A stretch of 64,000 nucleotides of DNA from Rhyacichthys aspro (Eukaryota > Chordata > Actinopteri > Gobiiformes > Rhyacichthyidae), in contig CM072168.1 of NCBI GenBank assembly GCA_036850595.1, positions 14,065,982 to 14,129,981 on the forward strand, written 5' to 3'. Shown here piece by piece: positions 34,191 through 49,100 of the stretch; the stretch's first letter is position 1; each line of letters begins with the position of its first letter. The notes beneath the pieces were generated by a model. The model saw only the letters and a list, made by a program, of their open reading frames with translations, did no database searches and was not told the DNA's origin. A program made the position numbers and the translations under genes.

Positions 34191-37100
34191 ATGACCTTCT
34201 TCCGCCAACTACAACTTCTTCTTTGGAAGAATGGACTGGGTATCATCAGACGGCCAGTGAGGGACATTTTTAATTCTGCATCTCTTTGTGAATAAATATA
34301 TTAAAACTGTAACTTTTTTTTTTAGGTTGACAATTTAAACATTGGTGTATTATTGAAACATAACATATAAAAAAGTATTTCTGTAACTGCAAAGTCATTT
34401 TCTTTCACATACACTCTGCTACTAACATCAAAACGTTTTCCCATCTGTCTTACAGTTTTGGTCAGTGACACTGATTTTATGGCCTGTGATCATCTTTGTG
34501 ATAATTGCCGTCACCCGATACCAGTTTCCTCCTGTTTTAAGAGACACATGTACGTATTAAACACAGTAAAGAAGTTCTCAAATGAATGTTCATAAAACAA
34601 ATCACAAAAATCTTCACAAAACTAGTCTTACATAAGCCTTTTCTTTTTTTTAAACAATATGATGTATACATAAAAACCCACAATGATAGTGCAGTTTCTA
34701 AATGCCCAGCAGCCTCGCCTAACCTACACTAGGCTGCAATAACAATCTTTTCATAATGCTATAATATTGACCTTACACACACATAGGCTTTTGTTCGCCA
34801 TCTTAAAGAATAAAGAGCACACATTCCAATTTCTCAATCAGGGTAAACAAATGAAAAGTCAGCTTCAAACTTAAATAACCCTTGACGATTGAGTCCATCC
34901 CTAAATGGGTATTGGTGCTCCTTTATTTATAACACCCACTTAGTTATAAACAATTCAAGCAAATCACACAACACTTTTAAAATGAGTGTCCTTTCTTGTT
35001 TGCCTCACTTTTGTTTGTTAGACCTTTTTTGTGATGCAGGAGTTCAAAAGTAATATAATAACCCCAGCCTGCATAAATACTGCCTCTCTTCCCTAAATCA
35101 GAACAGTAGAGCACTATTGTTAATGTTTCTCAGTGCTGCTTTTTTCATTGTTGCTTTCTGTCTGTCTTGAAACCCAGAGCTGCAGTGGGCTACACCCTTT
35201 TATGAACTGATTTCTAGAGTCATTGACTGGCAGTTGTGGCTCTTATACTCAAATTTCTTCACTTACATTCATTTCATAAAGATAAAGCTTATCAGGCCAA
35301 TCAGGCTGAACTATATAACACTGAAAGATTATCAGTAAGTAACTATACTATGTAAAATGTAGTCATCAGCACTGACATTTGATTATCATTTCCCTTAAAC
35401 GTATTTTCTTATGTCTCACCAAATTCAATTTTTAAAAATAGTTTTTAAATATTGCAATTTGTGCTCTCAATTAATCCTGAGCCACATTTTTACAGGCTAT
35501 GTGGGACCCCGAAACCTGCCCAGCACTGGTTTCTTCCCTTTTCTAGAGACCCTCATGTGCAACACTGACAGCAACTGCCAAAACACATCACGACAGCTTT
35601 ACCCAGCATCTGCAAAACAACCTCTAAGGACTCGAAGGTAATTTAGACTTCCTTTACCTTAATCTGACATACAGTTACAAAAGTGTGTTGTAAGTCAAGA
35701 CTTATAGTAATACAATAAAAAACATTAAAACATAATGTGCCACATTTAATGCAGAAAGAAGGGACAAAGCCAGTGCATGACTTAAGATGATTAGTCATTG
35801 TGTACATGGAAATATATCAGCAGCAGTCTTCCCTCTGTGGAATGACCAAAGTCTCTTTAACTCTTGCCTAACCATTACCTTTGTTAGTTGAATAGATCTG
35901 GAGTCATGAATGACTCTGTAAACACTCAAATTTGTTTACACTCAGTATTGTTGAATTTGTGATGCCTCTACCTGTTGTGAACCTGGTCTGTGTAAAATAT
36001 TTGTTCTTTGTTTTTTATCTGTATTACAGATCAACTCAACTTTCCGAGGATTCGCCCCTGTCGAAACTTATTAAAGGGCAAGAGTTAATAAAATTTGTAA
36101 ACTCTGAGAACAGTAGTCATGATCCTGCTTTGCTGCTTGACGCGTTATACAACATTTTTGGTTTGTACCCATTGTTTGTGTGTAGTACTCCCACAGTTAT
36201 AAAGCCTAGTGTTGTCTACAAGTGAACCAAATCTTCAGGTGAGCCAGGTGTGTAATAATTCAATAATCTCCTGTTAAAGGTTCGTCTCGGACACAGACAA
36301 TGAATGCCTCCAATGCCAACATGGCGGAAAGTCAGGTGAGCATGGTTGAGTTTTACTGAAAGCAGAAAAATTGCTTTTATCACTGTAACGGGTGTATGGA
36401 GACCTTTGTCTAGTCGACTTGTGTATTACATTGACAGCTCATGATTGCCACCGAAACCTTATTTAAAATGTTATATCTAAAGTAGTTGTTTAAGACACAA
36501 TAATTATTATGTCATTATTATATAAGTCAATTTTAAATTTGTCTTTTGCACAGCCAATAAGCAACTTGACAGAGTCAGCGGCCGTGCTTAAGAATGTTGT
36601 TTGCACATTATCTCTGCCCATGGTCAACACTTCGTCGCCCGACCCCTTCATCACTTCAATGGTCACTTTCTGCAAGTCCAACAATACTGTTTTTGAAGTA
36701 GCGATAAACACACTGAACAATGTGAGTGTACCTGCATGAGCCTGTGTGTACAAAATATGTTGTTTTTTCCTGGTGTCATGTGTCAGCTTTATTATTATTA
36801 CACTGTAGGTTTTACTGTAAGTACACCCTAAGAACCTCTTAACAAAATTATGTTAATTCTGTATGTGTGTATTTTGACTTTCTTTGTCAGATATTATTGG
36901 GTCTAATGACATCCAACCCAGAAGATATTGCCAAGTTGGCGGAGAAAGTAGTGATGTTATTTGATCAGCTACAAAATGAAGCCTCACTGTGGGAAAGTTT
37001 CCTTTCTCTTCCGCAGATTTTCTCTCCAGAATCACCTGACCAAATGCTCAGCAGCATAGAAACCCTGCTTTCCAACTTACAAGTGTAATGCCCTGCATGC

Positions 37101-40100
37101 AGACACAGACCTACATGATATAAATTATATTTGGTTGATACATGGTTGTTTCAGTGGTTGTTTTTCATTGATTATAATGTTCTCTCTTTCCAGGGTTTTA
37201 AATATCACTGAGAAAAACTTTCCAGAAATCAAGGCCAACATGTCAGTGGTACACCCATTCATTGTTGGAGGCATCAGTCTAACCCAATATATACAGAATT
37301 GGCCTGGAAAAGGTATGAAGTTCAATAATATGATCTTTTGCACTACCTATGTCATTATAGTGAGAACAAGTAAGCAACTCATTTAATTGTTATTTTAATT
37401 TGCCTAGATGTTTCAATTCGCCTGGGAGATGTCGTGTTAGAGAATAATACACTGTGGGAGATGGTCAAAAACATTGAAATACCACTGGATAAGGTATGTT
37501 TACTCTTAAGCCTTTCAGTTTATATTATGTGTTTCCCTTCTCAAAACTCTAAACATAAGTTGCAATATGTTTAAATAAATAGCCAGTTGAACTCTGTTTA
37601 ACTAAGTCTGTACAATTTCTAGGCAATTGCCTTGACATGGGACAGAAATATGGTGCGTGGCTATGTTTGCAACAACAGCACTAACCCCATGTTGGTAGCA
37701 GCATGCACCACAGGCACTCTGGACATGTTTTTGGGCTGGATCTGCCCTAACAAGCTGGCTATGCAGGTACCAAAAGTTTTCCTCTTTAATGACTTACAAA
37801 CTAATAGATAAAAATCTACATTTTTTTTGTTGTTGAATCAAATGTTTTGATTCAGAGTGTACCAAATACTTTATGTATTAATACAAGAAAGGATTGGCCA
37901 TAGCAACAGAGCAACTGCGACTCCCAACTAGTATCTGGGGAACAGAAACCTCAAGGAGTTCCAATTAGCCTCCTGCTAAAACATGTTTTGATGAGTCAAC
38001 TCCCAGTCATAGGGTGTTAGTTAGCACTGACATGAATATGTGTACACGCCATCTATACACCAATTACTAATATGATGCTGGCATCGGCTAATTGTACATG
38101 TAAATGTCACATTAGTCCGACCAGTCACCTGTGCTAAGTGTTACTTGAGAAATTTTCAATGTCTAATTGAAGATTAAACCCAGTTCATTGCACACCTGTT
38201 TACAGTTTGTATTCTTTGTGTCACTAGTACTTCTAGAATGAGTCATGGTCCTTTGCATGTATAGCACAGCACTATTAAAATGAAGCCCTTCAATTGTAAA
38301 TAATTGCAATCAATGTATAAATTGTTTATTTCTGTGTGTGATACTACATTCTGTATTCATAGACTCTGTTGGCATGGAGTAAGTATGTTGCCCCACATGA
38401 TTTAGCCTTTGCCAAAGGGCTGCTGCACAGTCTTGGAGGTTTTTTTGGACTACAAGGAGGTCCTGCTAGCACAATGACAGATCGTAGCATGGAAACACAA
38501 CCACAAAACATTGAGGAAGAACTGTAAGAGTCACTTTTTATTTCACAGTTTCACAGTTGTTACTAGTTTTAAGTATTTTTACCATCCAGTTATGATCAGC
38601 ATCTACATTTGTATAATTTCATCTATATGTTTGTGCAGGTTTTTGGAGGTTGGCAAAGTTGTGATGGAAGTCCTACAGATTTCTCCTGAGGCGCATGTCC
38701 TTGTCCAGCACGTTCTCAGGACTGGTTTTCAGTCAATGAAGACAGCCACACAGGCCCTAGACAGTGTAGAAGGTAAGTTTTTTTGATCATCATCATGAGT
38801 TTTTTTATTTACCTGATGTAGACAGGTTTATACATTTTTACAAGAAAGTTGCTTCAGCGTTGAAAATATGAACTGCAACAGCCAAAACAATAGTTGTGTT
38901 ATGCCAAAGTACAGTGATTATTGTCATGGGTATTATTATTATTATTCTCCAACATTCACAAGTACCTATTCTGTAACCTGAAGAGGTAAACGGAACACGT
39001 TCACACCCCTTCTCTTGGGACAGATGAAAAATAGGGGATGTTAAAAAGTAGGACTGTTATGGGTAACTGATACACAGACACACAAGACAATTATAGCACA
39101 AAAAAGGCAAGCCATGAACAATTGGGTATACAGAAATTTACCAAAAGGTACCTTTAAGAATTATTGATGGTTTATTTTCTTCTTCTCACTATTGTAACAC
39201 ACTTGTTTTCACTACAGGAATGATTGACAATGTTCTGAAAGATGCCACTAAACTTAAGATGATCTATCAAACGTTGATGACAAACCAGTCTCAATCAAGC
39301 ATCTGGATTAATGAGACCCTGGACAGTATTTCGGACATTTTGCTTAAGGTGGTAAATTAGTATTTTAACTAAAAATTAATGAATGAATGTCTTGGTATTT
39401 TGGTGTAAGCTCATAATTTAACACTGTTTTTTTTTTTGTTTTTTTTATCAGAGTCTGGCATCAGAGCCTTTATCATGTGAGAGTGTCCTTGGTCCTTTCC
39501 AATGGCTTTTCTCAACAGAGAGCATAAAGCTCGAGGTGTGGCGATCAATCATCTGCCAGAACAGTTCCACTGTTGAAGAAGCTCTGCTGAATGACTGGCT
39601 GCCTTTAACACAAAATGTAAAATTCCAATTTTGCGTGTTTATCTGTATTACTCAATCTTTATACTTCATGCAGTCATGTTTTTTATTGCTTAATTTCTGG
39701 GTGAACGGGTGAACTCTCCTCTCCTTACAGTCATTTGATTCACATAATTAAGACAAGATAAGTCTTTCTTGTTTTTCTACAGGTCCAAGAACTGTACAAT
39801 ACTTTGCAAGGAAACGGAGATTACAACATAACGCTTCCCATGATTCTCTCTGAGTGGCATAAGTTGTTTAATAAGAGTCAACATTTTGGAGTATTTCTGG
39901 AAAGACTGGTTGAGGAATTGGGTGGAGCATACTGGATGAACTGGTCAGGAAGCAGCACTGACCATCTGACAACATCTTTACAACAAAGGTGTGGACAGAG
40001 TGTTGATTTTACTCTTGTGGGGTTTCATTCCAATGTACTGTTGTGTTGGGGTTTTTCCATGTGACACTTTTCAGATGTTGAAAAAATAATATTTTTTCTA

Positions 40101-43100
40101 TGCCGCTAGTTAGTTACTTTACTTTCTTAACTCTTTTAACAACTTATTTTCTGTGTTTTGCCTCTAGTGTGCCATTATTCATGGTTAACTTAGGACAAAA
40201 ATTCGAAATGAGCCATCTGTGGCCTGAGGCAAAGAACTATTTTCTCATAGCAAACTGGATTTTAAACTACAAGGCTGGAGTCACAGCAGAGCCAAACTGT
40301 AAGTGCTTGTAAAAATTAAATATCAGCAAAAACACACTTTGGTTGTATTTATATTTGTTTTTAATCAAATGTCTATTACAAAGTAATCTGTCTCTATGTT
40401 TTTATTAAGGCTCCATGAACATGAACAATTTAGCCATTGAATGTGACACTCCTTTTAATTGGCAACAGTTTGTTGACGCAATGGCACAAGCACTGATGTC
40501 ACAAAGCCAAGAGGTCCTTGTCAGGTAATTGATGTACAATATACTGGTAATTTATGTCATTGATACACTCATTATTCTCGTTATTTACTTTTTTCACTGA
40601 CATAAGTATATGATTTTTTTCCTGTTTCTCTAGTTGTCTCAAAGGAAGCGTGAATCTGTTGCAGCATGTGTACAGTGACTTCTATAAATATGAAGCAGCA
40701 TCATTTTTGAACAAAGCTATCCAAGATGGAGACATGCTCTCTGCTTTCCTCATTAATCTGATGAATCAGCTGAATGATTTCACCCAGACCCTCACAACCC
40801 TCCCTGATAAGAGTATCTCAAACCCCCAAATCATGGTCCCTCTTTATCAAAAGTTGTTAGAGTCCACAGGACTGACACCACTCCTGCCTCTGATCTTGAG
40901 TGACGGCACTCCCAACATCTCACAAGTGCTTGAAGTTGCTTCAAAGCTGGGAAGGTCCAACCAGGACATCTTCACCTTTAATGAATCTGACCCAACATTG
41001 CCTGAACTGGAGCAGTATATAATGCAGTTTCTCTCCATGGAGGGTAACCTTACCATGTCTCTCTACCTCAGCATGGGGCACACTCTTCTGACATACTCCA
41101 GTTACTTCCGCCCTGAATATGTGGCCAAACTCAGAGAAGCCATACAGCCTTTCACCAACCAGACCTCAGCGGGCATTGTTGAGGCCATCCTCAGAGCTGT
41201 TGAGCTGTTGAAAACAATAATGGATTCTCCTCACGGTGACCCCACTCACATCATTCTTGGATACATTCGCCAGCTTCAAGAATTTTTGGTGTCTCTGTTT
41301 CACATGCAAAGAATCGAGCAGTTCACGTTACCAAATGGTCAACTTAGTCCAGCTCAGGTCACTGACATTCAATTATTCTCTGACATTGTCCACCTCTTGA
41401 CCCCAGAGACCCTTTTGAACCTCACTGAAGTTGGACCAGATGCTGCACAGGACATAATTGTACAGAAATATATTGAAAGCCTACCAACTGAAATACGCCC
41501 AGAAGCCACTGAATTTCTCAAAAAATTTGCAGCTCTACAGAATCACATTGGTCAGTGTGAAACAGGCCAGAACTGTTTGGAAGGAATCTCAGAAATGTTC
41601 ACCTTTTTGGATCAGATATTAAAGATGGTGCTTAACACCAACGGAAATGTTACCATCAATATAGCTGCAACCAACACATATCTGGGAAGAAAAGAGTATG
41701 AGCCAGTAGCCTACACATTTTTCTCACTTATTCTGCACCCTGATGATGCTGCCTACGTGAAAACAGTCCAGGACACTCTTGAATTTATCAGACTGCTAAT
41801 GAGTCAACCAAACATTAGTGTTTCACATGTTCAGGAAGCTCTGAAACAGACAAACCTTACCATTGAAGAGCTAAATTACATCGTAACACAATTAGGAGCA
41901 ACAAATCTGAATGACCTAATTGAAAAAATAATCAAACTTATCGATTCTCAGCAGTGTTTTGAACAAGAAGCTTCTCCAGTGTTGACAGCTCATTGTGCTG
42001 TGGGACTAGTAAATGGGGTCAGTGGTTTCCTCTCACAACTACCATCTCTTCAAAGTGAGACATCCATCCTCTCACTCATCCCTTTGATTGTCAATAAAAC
42101 TGTAAGTGACATGATACGTACTAATTTCAGTGATAATCCACAAAAAGCTGTCGCAGAGGTAATGAATGCCACCCTGGACAATATCAAGATGACCCTCCAC
42201 CTGAACAATCTGAGCACCCCAGAGATTATGAATGAAATCAAAGTCTTAGAAAACCTTATAAAATTAGCTGCCGACCCCAGACCTCTTAAATACCTGATAG
42301 TACCACCAAATCCATTTGATGCATTGGAGGCACCACTGGAAATAATAAACTGGTATTTGCAAAGGCTGGAAAATGTCACAAGTGGCAGCTCCATCTCAGA
42401 TCTCTTATATCCCTTGTTCCGCATCACACAGCTACAAGTGAGTGTACAGTTGGCACAGCTAGAATTAAACAGATTTATCGCTGAGAGCATAGGAAACCTC
42501 ACTCATAGCCTCCAGTACCCTATAGATGCAGATGGAGTGAGTAAAATTGGCCAAACAACAATGGAGATCCTACATCAGATGCTCAAATTCATAATTGTAA
42601 ACTTAGAAGCGCAAAATGTCCCTTCCTATGTCTTTGGTTACGAGCCGCCAATCAACATGACTGTAGTGAATGCCACTCTGCTCCAACTTAATTACAACAT
42701 CAACCTCATACAGCAATGGGTGACACAACCAAATGTATCAGGGGTCCTGTCCAGCATCATGACATGGGGAAACACCTCCAACAATATTTCCACTCCTGTG
42801 AATGACATCTACCACCTACTGCAGACCACCTTTCAGTTTTTCAGTGATGATCAGCTGAATTACATTTATGCCATCAGCAATATCACCCAGTCTCTGAACA
42901 AAGCCCTAATGTTAGCAGAGCAGCCAGATGGTCTTCAGAGTGACCACTTCTTAGTTGCCATTATGGAAGCCGCCCAAAATGCAATGCATGTCTTGACCAG
43001 AGAAACAGGCCCACTGCCTCCGAGTGTTCAGCAACATCTCCTGGAAGTTGTCAAAAGTATCATCCAGCTCACTGTTCAACCTGAGATGAGTTATTCACAG

Positions 43101-46100
43101 TCACTTAATACAACTCTTCACATTCTCAAAAACCTTCAGCTCTTAGTTGAACAGACAGTTTCAGAAGATGTAGCCCAGTACTTAGTTGCTGGACTTCAAG
43201 TAGCGACCACTTATTTTCAGTCCGTCTCTACAGCTATGGGGCCAGACAACTGGAATCAAATGTGAGTTTAAATTGAGTCATGTTTATTATTATATTTATA
43301 TATGTCGACAAATGGTGTGAAATATCCCATTTTATGCTTATTTTAGGATTTTGAATCAGATGAAGACAGTTCAAAGCCTTCTACACCCGAACTCCACTGC
43401 TCAGCCATACATTACTGCCCTTATTAACATCTCTCACTACATTTTGGAACCTGTTCAAGGTAAGGCCTAGTGACCAAAAACAGCATTATGTATCTCAGCA
43501 CTCAGCTACGTAGTCTATATATGTTTTTATCCCACTTTCTTTTAGGCAATATGAGTCTCTGGGCAGTTTTTGAACAAGCATCAAAAGAAAATGTACCTCA
43601 AATCTTTGTCCAGGTAAAACAGCATTGCTTATCTCTATTCTGTACAATAAACAAGGTGCGTGTCTGAGAGTTCTGAGAATCTTTTGCTATTGGAACTCTT
43701 TGTTGCAACTATTGGTTATGAAACCTGTGAGCAGCAAGACTGAAATGTAGACCTATTGTCTTTATCAAAACAAACAGACAAAACACAGTTATCATTTGTC
43801 AAACACATTTGTCATGTGTTTCATGGATCATTTCAAGCACATAAAGCATAGCACACAACAGTCTCTCAACTTCGTGACAGAATAGCCTTTTCATTTTTAT
43901 CTTTTTATCGTTTTGTTCAGATGGGAAAATTCTTGAACATAATTTGGCCACTCTTCATGGGAGGGACAGGTTCACCCCCAACTGAGTCATCTCTGAAGAG
44001 CTTTGCTGATCTTCCTCTGGTCCTGGAGCAGGTGATGACTGGCAAAGCAAACAATGATACATGGCTAAAGTGAGTGTATTTTCCACGCTTGGGACAAACA
44101 TTAAGTGATCTGGTTCATCTGGTGTCTAATTACTAAAATATTCCATTTATTTATTTTCAAAGCCTTCAAACAATGCTCAAAATCATGTTGTCAACCATCA
44201 AAGACACAGAGTTATTACATAATCTTTCGTGTGTTGTGGAGCTGATTGAGAAGGGGCTCGGAAATGAAGTAAACATGTTGAAAGCAGAGAATGGTGAGAA
44301 CTCAGTTAAACAATAGGCATGCTATTTCACATTTGTATTATTGGTGTTAGTGTTGAGGAGTGACATTGTTTCTCTGTTTGACAGTGGAAACATTGTGCAA
44401 TACTTAGTACACATAGTCACTGGCCCTGTGAAGCATTTATTTCACACATTAACTACTGAACCTACCAACCACTGATTGAGAGTACATTTAAACAGATATA
44501 TTTTATGTCTCCATATATTTTTTCATATTAATTCTGTTAGACATCCTATATTTGTAACTGAACAAATTTGTGTTTTAGATTTCATTGTAGGCCTTCAGGT
44601 GCCTGTCATGACTCTCATAATGGAAATTACACGCTCTTTGAATGGTAGTCATTTTAACATTTCTGAGGTCTCAGAAAGATTGGAGGCGGCTATTGAAAAC
44701 ACGCTCATGACATCTCAACAGGTAAACATAGACACATCAAAGATTTTGTGATAATTAGACCTAATGTAATATACAGTGCTACATACAGTATATTTAAACA
44801 ATATCACTGTTGTACTGATAATCAGCATGACCACTTTTCTTTATTGTGTGTGTGTGCACTTAGAATTGCACTTACAAAGAAGAATGGAGGAAAGGGTTTA
44901 TTCATTAGTCATTGTCTGAGCTCCTTTTATACATCTTAGTCTTATGTATTTATCCATTTCTGTGGGTGTGTAATGAGGTGGTGATACTTGTGTGAGACGT
45001 ATGCCCTTTTCTTTGAACTGTATTAACAATGAGATAAAGGGATTTCTCTTGTGTACCTGCCTTTTATTTGCATTGTGTCCATCTTTGTTTTAACTCCTGA
45101 ACAGGTTTTGTATGTACAAATGTGAGTGAAAAGCGATATGATATTTGACCTTTTCTTCCTCTAGGCTAATGGCACATTAGACTGCCATGAAGCTCTCAAA
45201 GCCTGGGAGCCTGTGAGAGAGGCAGCTGGCTTAGCCCAGTCCTCCATGGCAAAATGGTGCAACATCAGCCTTGGGCCTGTCATAGAAGCCTCTTTTAATG
45301 CCGTGACACATCAAAACTTGAGTGTGAGTATTTGTGATGCCACAAAAAAGAAGTGGAAAAAAGTCTTAATTCCAACCAATCAACATGTTTTCTTTATTGC
45401 TTCTCATTGCTGAGACTTTGACTAGCCACTTGATGGCAGCATTGACACACTTGATGTAATATCCCTCTATTATATGTTATTCAACAGTGTACAGATATGG
45501 GACCAGTGAGCCTAAATGCCGCAGCTGCCAGAATTGTCAGGTCTGTGCAGTCTCTCTACCATACTGAGATGACCCAGTCACTTGTGACTGATCAGTTCAT
45601 CCAGGCTTTCTACAATCAGCTGTCTGTCCTGACAGACCAACCACTGAGCCACGAGGCAGAGCTCAATTTGTACAAGCAGCTCCAAGACATGCAGCTACAA
45701 AGCAGGTGACTAATATAAATGTAATCAGGTCATCTTATGGTGTTGTGTATGTGGACTTAAGCATAGATGTAATGACCTTATTATGGTCTGTTTTTAATTA
45801 TTTGCTTTTCTTGTAAAAATCATACAAAAATGTGTATGTCATTGGGATCAAAAACCAAAAGCTTCACCCTAAAGGACAACATTACCAAACATTCCCAAGT
45901 GACGATAAATAAGAATGTAATGAACATCTCCAATAACTAATACCTTTCCATTTACAGCTTGTCCTCTATCAGAGTGCTCTCAGAAGAGTTGAAAAACCTG
46001 TCCCCCTTCCTCAACCCATACACAGACGCTCTAGAAAAATCACTTGTGCACATCTTAAAAAACTATCATCAAATTCAAGACAGTGGCTCATCCCAGGAGT

Positions 46101-49100
46101 TCTTCAGTGAAGCAGCAATGATCCTCCTTTACTCACTGAACTTCACATCAGATGACATCTACTACATAATGTCGGGGAATTTTTCCAACGAAGCATGGAT
46201 TGACATGGTGACAAAAGGCCTTAAGATGATGGTTGACATGAAGATATTTGGGGATGATCCTATGCTATACCAGACATTGGAGCAACTTCTGGGATCCAAC
46301 AATACTAGAATGATTGTGGAGAATGTCACTGAGATGTTTTCTTGGTTTATGTCCGCTCAAGCATCCGAGCCTGACCTGCTGATCCAGAGTCTAGCCAAAA
46401 TACATGAACTCCTTAGTCACTTCTTGTCAGCCCTGACCCAGATGAATATTTACCTGCCACCAAGCATACAACTGCTTGAAGACCTAACTGGCAACATGAT
46501 TTCATTCATACAGCACTTGTTAACCACTGGCGGCTTTGCCACAAATAGCCACTTCAACATGTACGAGCAACAAATGTCAGGCTACAACAATACCAGGGTT
46601 CGCCGCAGACGTGAAGCTCCGTTGATGCCAGTAGGAGGCCCAATGGATGATTTCATGGACCTCCTCAGCATCAACTATCACTCCATGTTCCAAGCTCTGA
46701 TGGTACCACCAACTCCAGAAGAAATTCTAGAGACAGTCCATGTGTTCTTTGCCAACCCTGACCTCGGGATTGTCATGAAAGGAGCTACAAAAGACATGTT
46801 ATGGGGCTTAGAAAGCTCAAGGGAGGACACTATTGATGCTGCCCTTGGGGTGGCCTCCTTGCTCACTATCCCTGGAATTGATTTGTAAGTTTTCTTAAGC
46901 AAGACAGTTCCTTACCTTTAATCCTTCTTTTAACATTGTTGACCACTAACAATATGGCTATTACCTAGGTCATCGGTGCATCTCTGGATAAATGCTGTTA
47001 ACATGCTTCCTGATGGCTTCCCATACTCCTTACGGCTGAAAAACATCACCTATGCAATTACCAAGGAATCTCAAGGTACCTTTACAGTTATTGACTGTCC
47101 CTATTTAAATATACTTTATTCAGTCTCTTTAAGTCAAATTGTATCTGTACCGGAGTCACATTAATTAGCACATGCAGTATTTGTCATGGCTATATATAGG
47201 TGTGTAATCTATCAGCCTACTCCATCTAAAATTATCTACAGCTTGGAACAGTGCCATCTTTTACTTTGACCTTCATAAGTGTTACCAGACCATGACAAGT
47301 CCATAAATTGTTTTGCTAATGCTGTTGTTATTGTGTACATGATTAAAGTGTGTTATAATTCATTGTGGAGATATGAGCTATCAGACTTCACACTTGCTTA
47401 GCTTGAGTTCCCAAAGAGCCTAAGGCCATATGGCCCATCTCCAGCAAAAAGCCACTCAGCACCTTTTTAAATCTCATTAGCAAAGTAGAATTCAATCATT
47501 TATCCTGTCCGCCCTCTCTAAACATTTCCCTCCGCTCACACAAGTGGACATCTATGACCTCTTTTTAATTGGCGTCTGTGCTTGTGTGATAATATTTTAA
47601 TGCATGGGATTTATTTTATAAGCTTCACTTCTGTGCAACCTCACTCACAGTCTTAAAGACTCTCTCAGTTTACTTGTAATTGTAAACGCCTCTGTTGAGC
47701 ACCCTTCGATTAAACATTCTGTCGTAGTTAGTTATTCTGTCATGTGTACTCTGTGGGGCTTGTCACTTGCTCATGTTTTTAATGCACAGCAGCCAAGTCT
47801 CTTGGCCCCATCACTTTTGCACTGGCCTTACTTGAAGCACATCATTTGCTGCTCACTCCTGGCAATGGTACCCCTGTAATGGTGCAAGTCATAATGAAGC
47901 CCAGTGGGATGTCATGTTGTTATGTCACCTTGCAGACCTTATAGTCCTCCTTTCCCACCTCATCGTCCTGTCGAACTCTAATAACCTCTCCCCTACCCTT
48001 ATCTTTTCTCCCTGTTCTCTTGCTCCACAGAGAATCTGATGCTGATGCAGGAGACTTTACAAACAGTCACAACGCTCTTTCAGACCAGCCTAACAGACCC
48101 ACAGTTTACTGAGCTACTTGGCCAGTTGGAGAACCAGGTTTCTGCATTTACATTTTATTTATAATTATCACTTAAAATAAACACTATTATTTTTTGTTTT
48201 ATTAACACAGATAAAATACAATTTTATGTAGTGTTTGCATCTGACAAATACAAAAAATGACTTATCACTGTGTTGGATGATAACTATGAAAGGTACAGTA
48301 TGTGTTGTGCCTTGTGGAAACAATTTCTTACTCATTTTAAACTCAAGTTTTACTTTCCATAGGTGTGCAGTTTGGAGAACACAGACCCTGTGCATCTGTT
48401 GATGCAGAGCCTGTCCTTGGAGCAAGGCCTGTTGTGCAACAGTATAGTCCCAAGCCTGAAGATCTTAGCTCAGAGTTTTCTGGGTAACACATCTACTCTG
48501 CTCAATAACATCTTTGATGTGTTCATTGGAGAACCAAGACTGTACAATGTTCAGACAAACTGGTACACCAATTATTTTATTTAGTTTGATTTCTTTCATG
48601 TTCTTATTTTGCATGTTAATTGCTTTTGTGTGACTTGATTGCAGGACATCTGTGTTCACTGAAGGTTTGGGGTTAAATTTCAGCAGTCTAAGTGCCCTTA
48701 ACATTACAAGCACTGCCCCAAGTGAGACTTTTTTCTTTTTCAGTTAAAAGTATACAACTTTAAATGTCTTATGTAAATTGGAAATGCCTTATTTTTTAAG
48801 ATAGGCGTAGATAGCAGTAGAACAGATCATTGAATATGCTGCATATTATTTAATTACATATTATTTTATTGCTTTAATAGTCCAAATAGTTATGAGATTC
48901 AGAACTTACAAAGACTGTCTATTGATTTAGAAAACATATTTACTAGATTTAAAAAAACCCATTTTGGTCTTTATTTCAAGGGGCTGTGACCATTGGTGAA
49001 ATGGTGAGGAATAAAACAGCATTTCTTCTGGACATGCAGCAGCACACAAGCTTTGAACCAGCAGTTGTCTACCTCCTCACAGAAACAGCTTTGCCAAACA

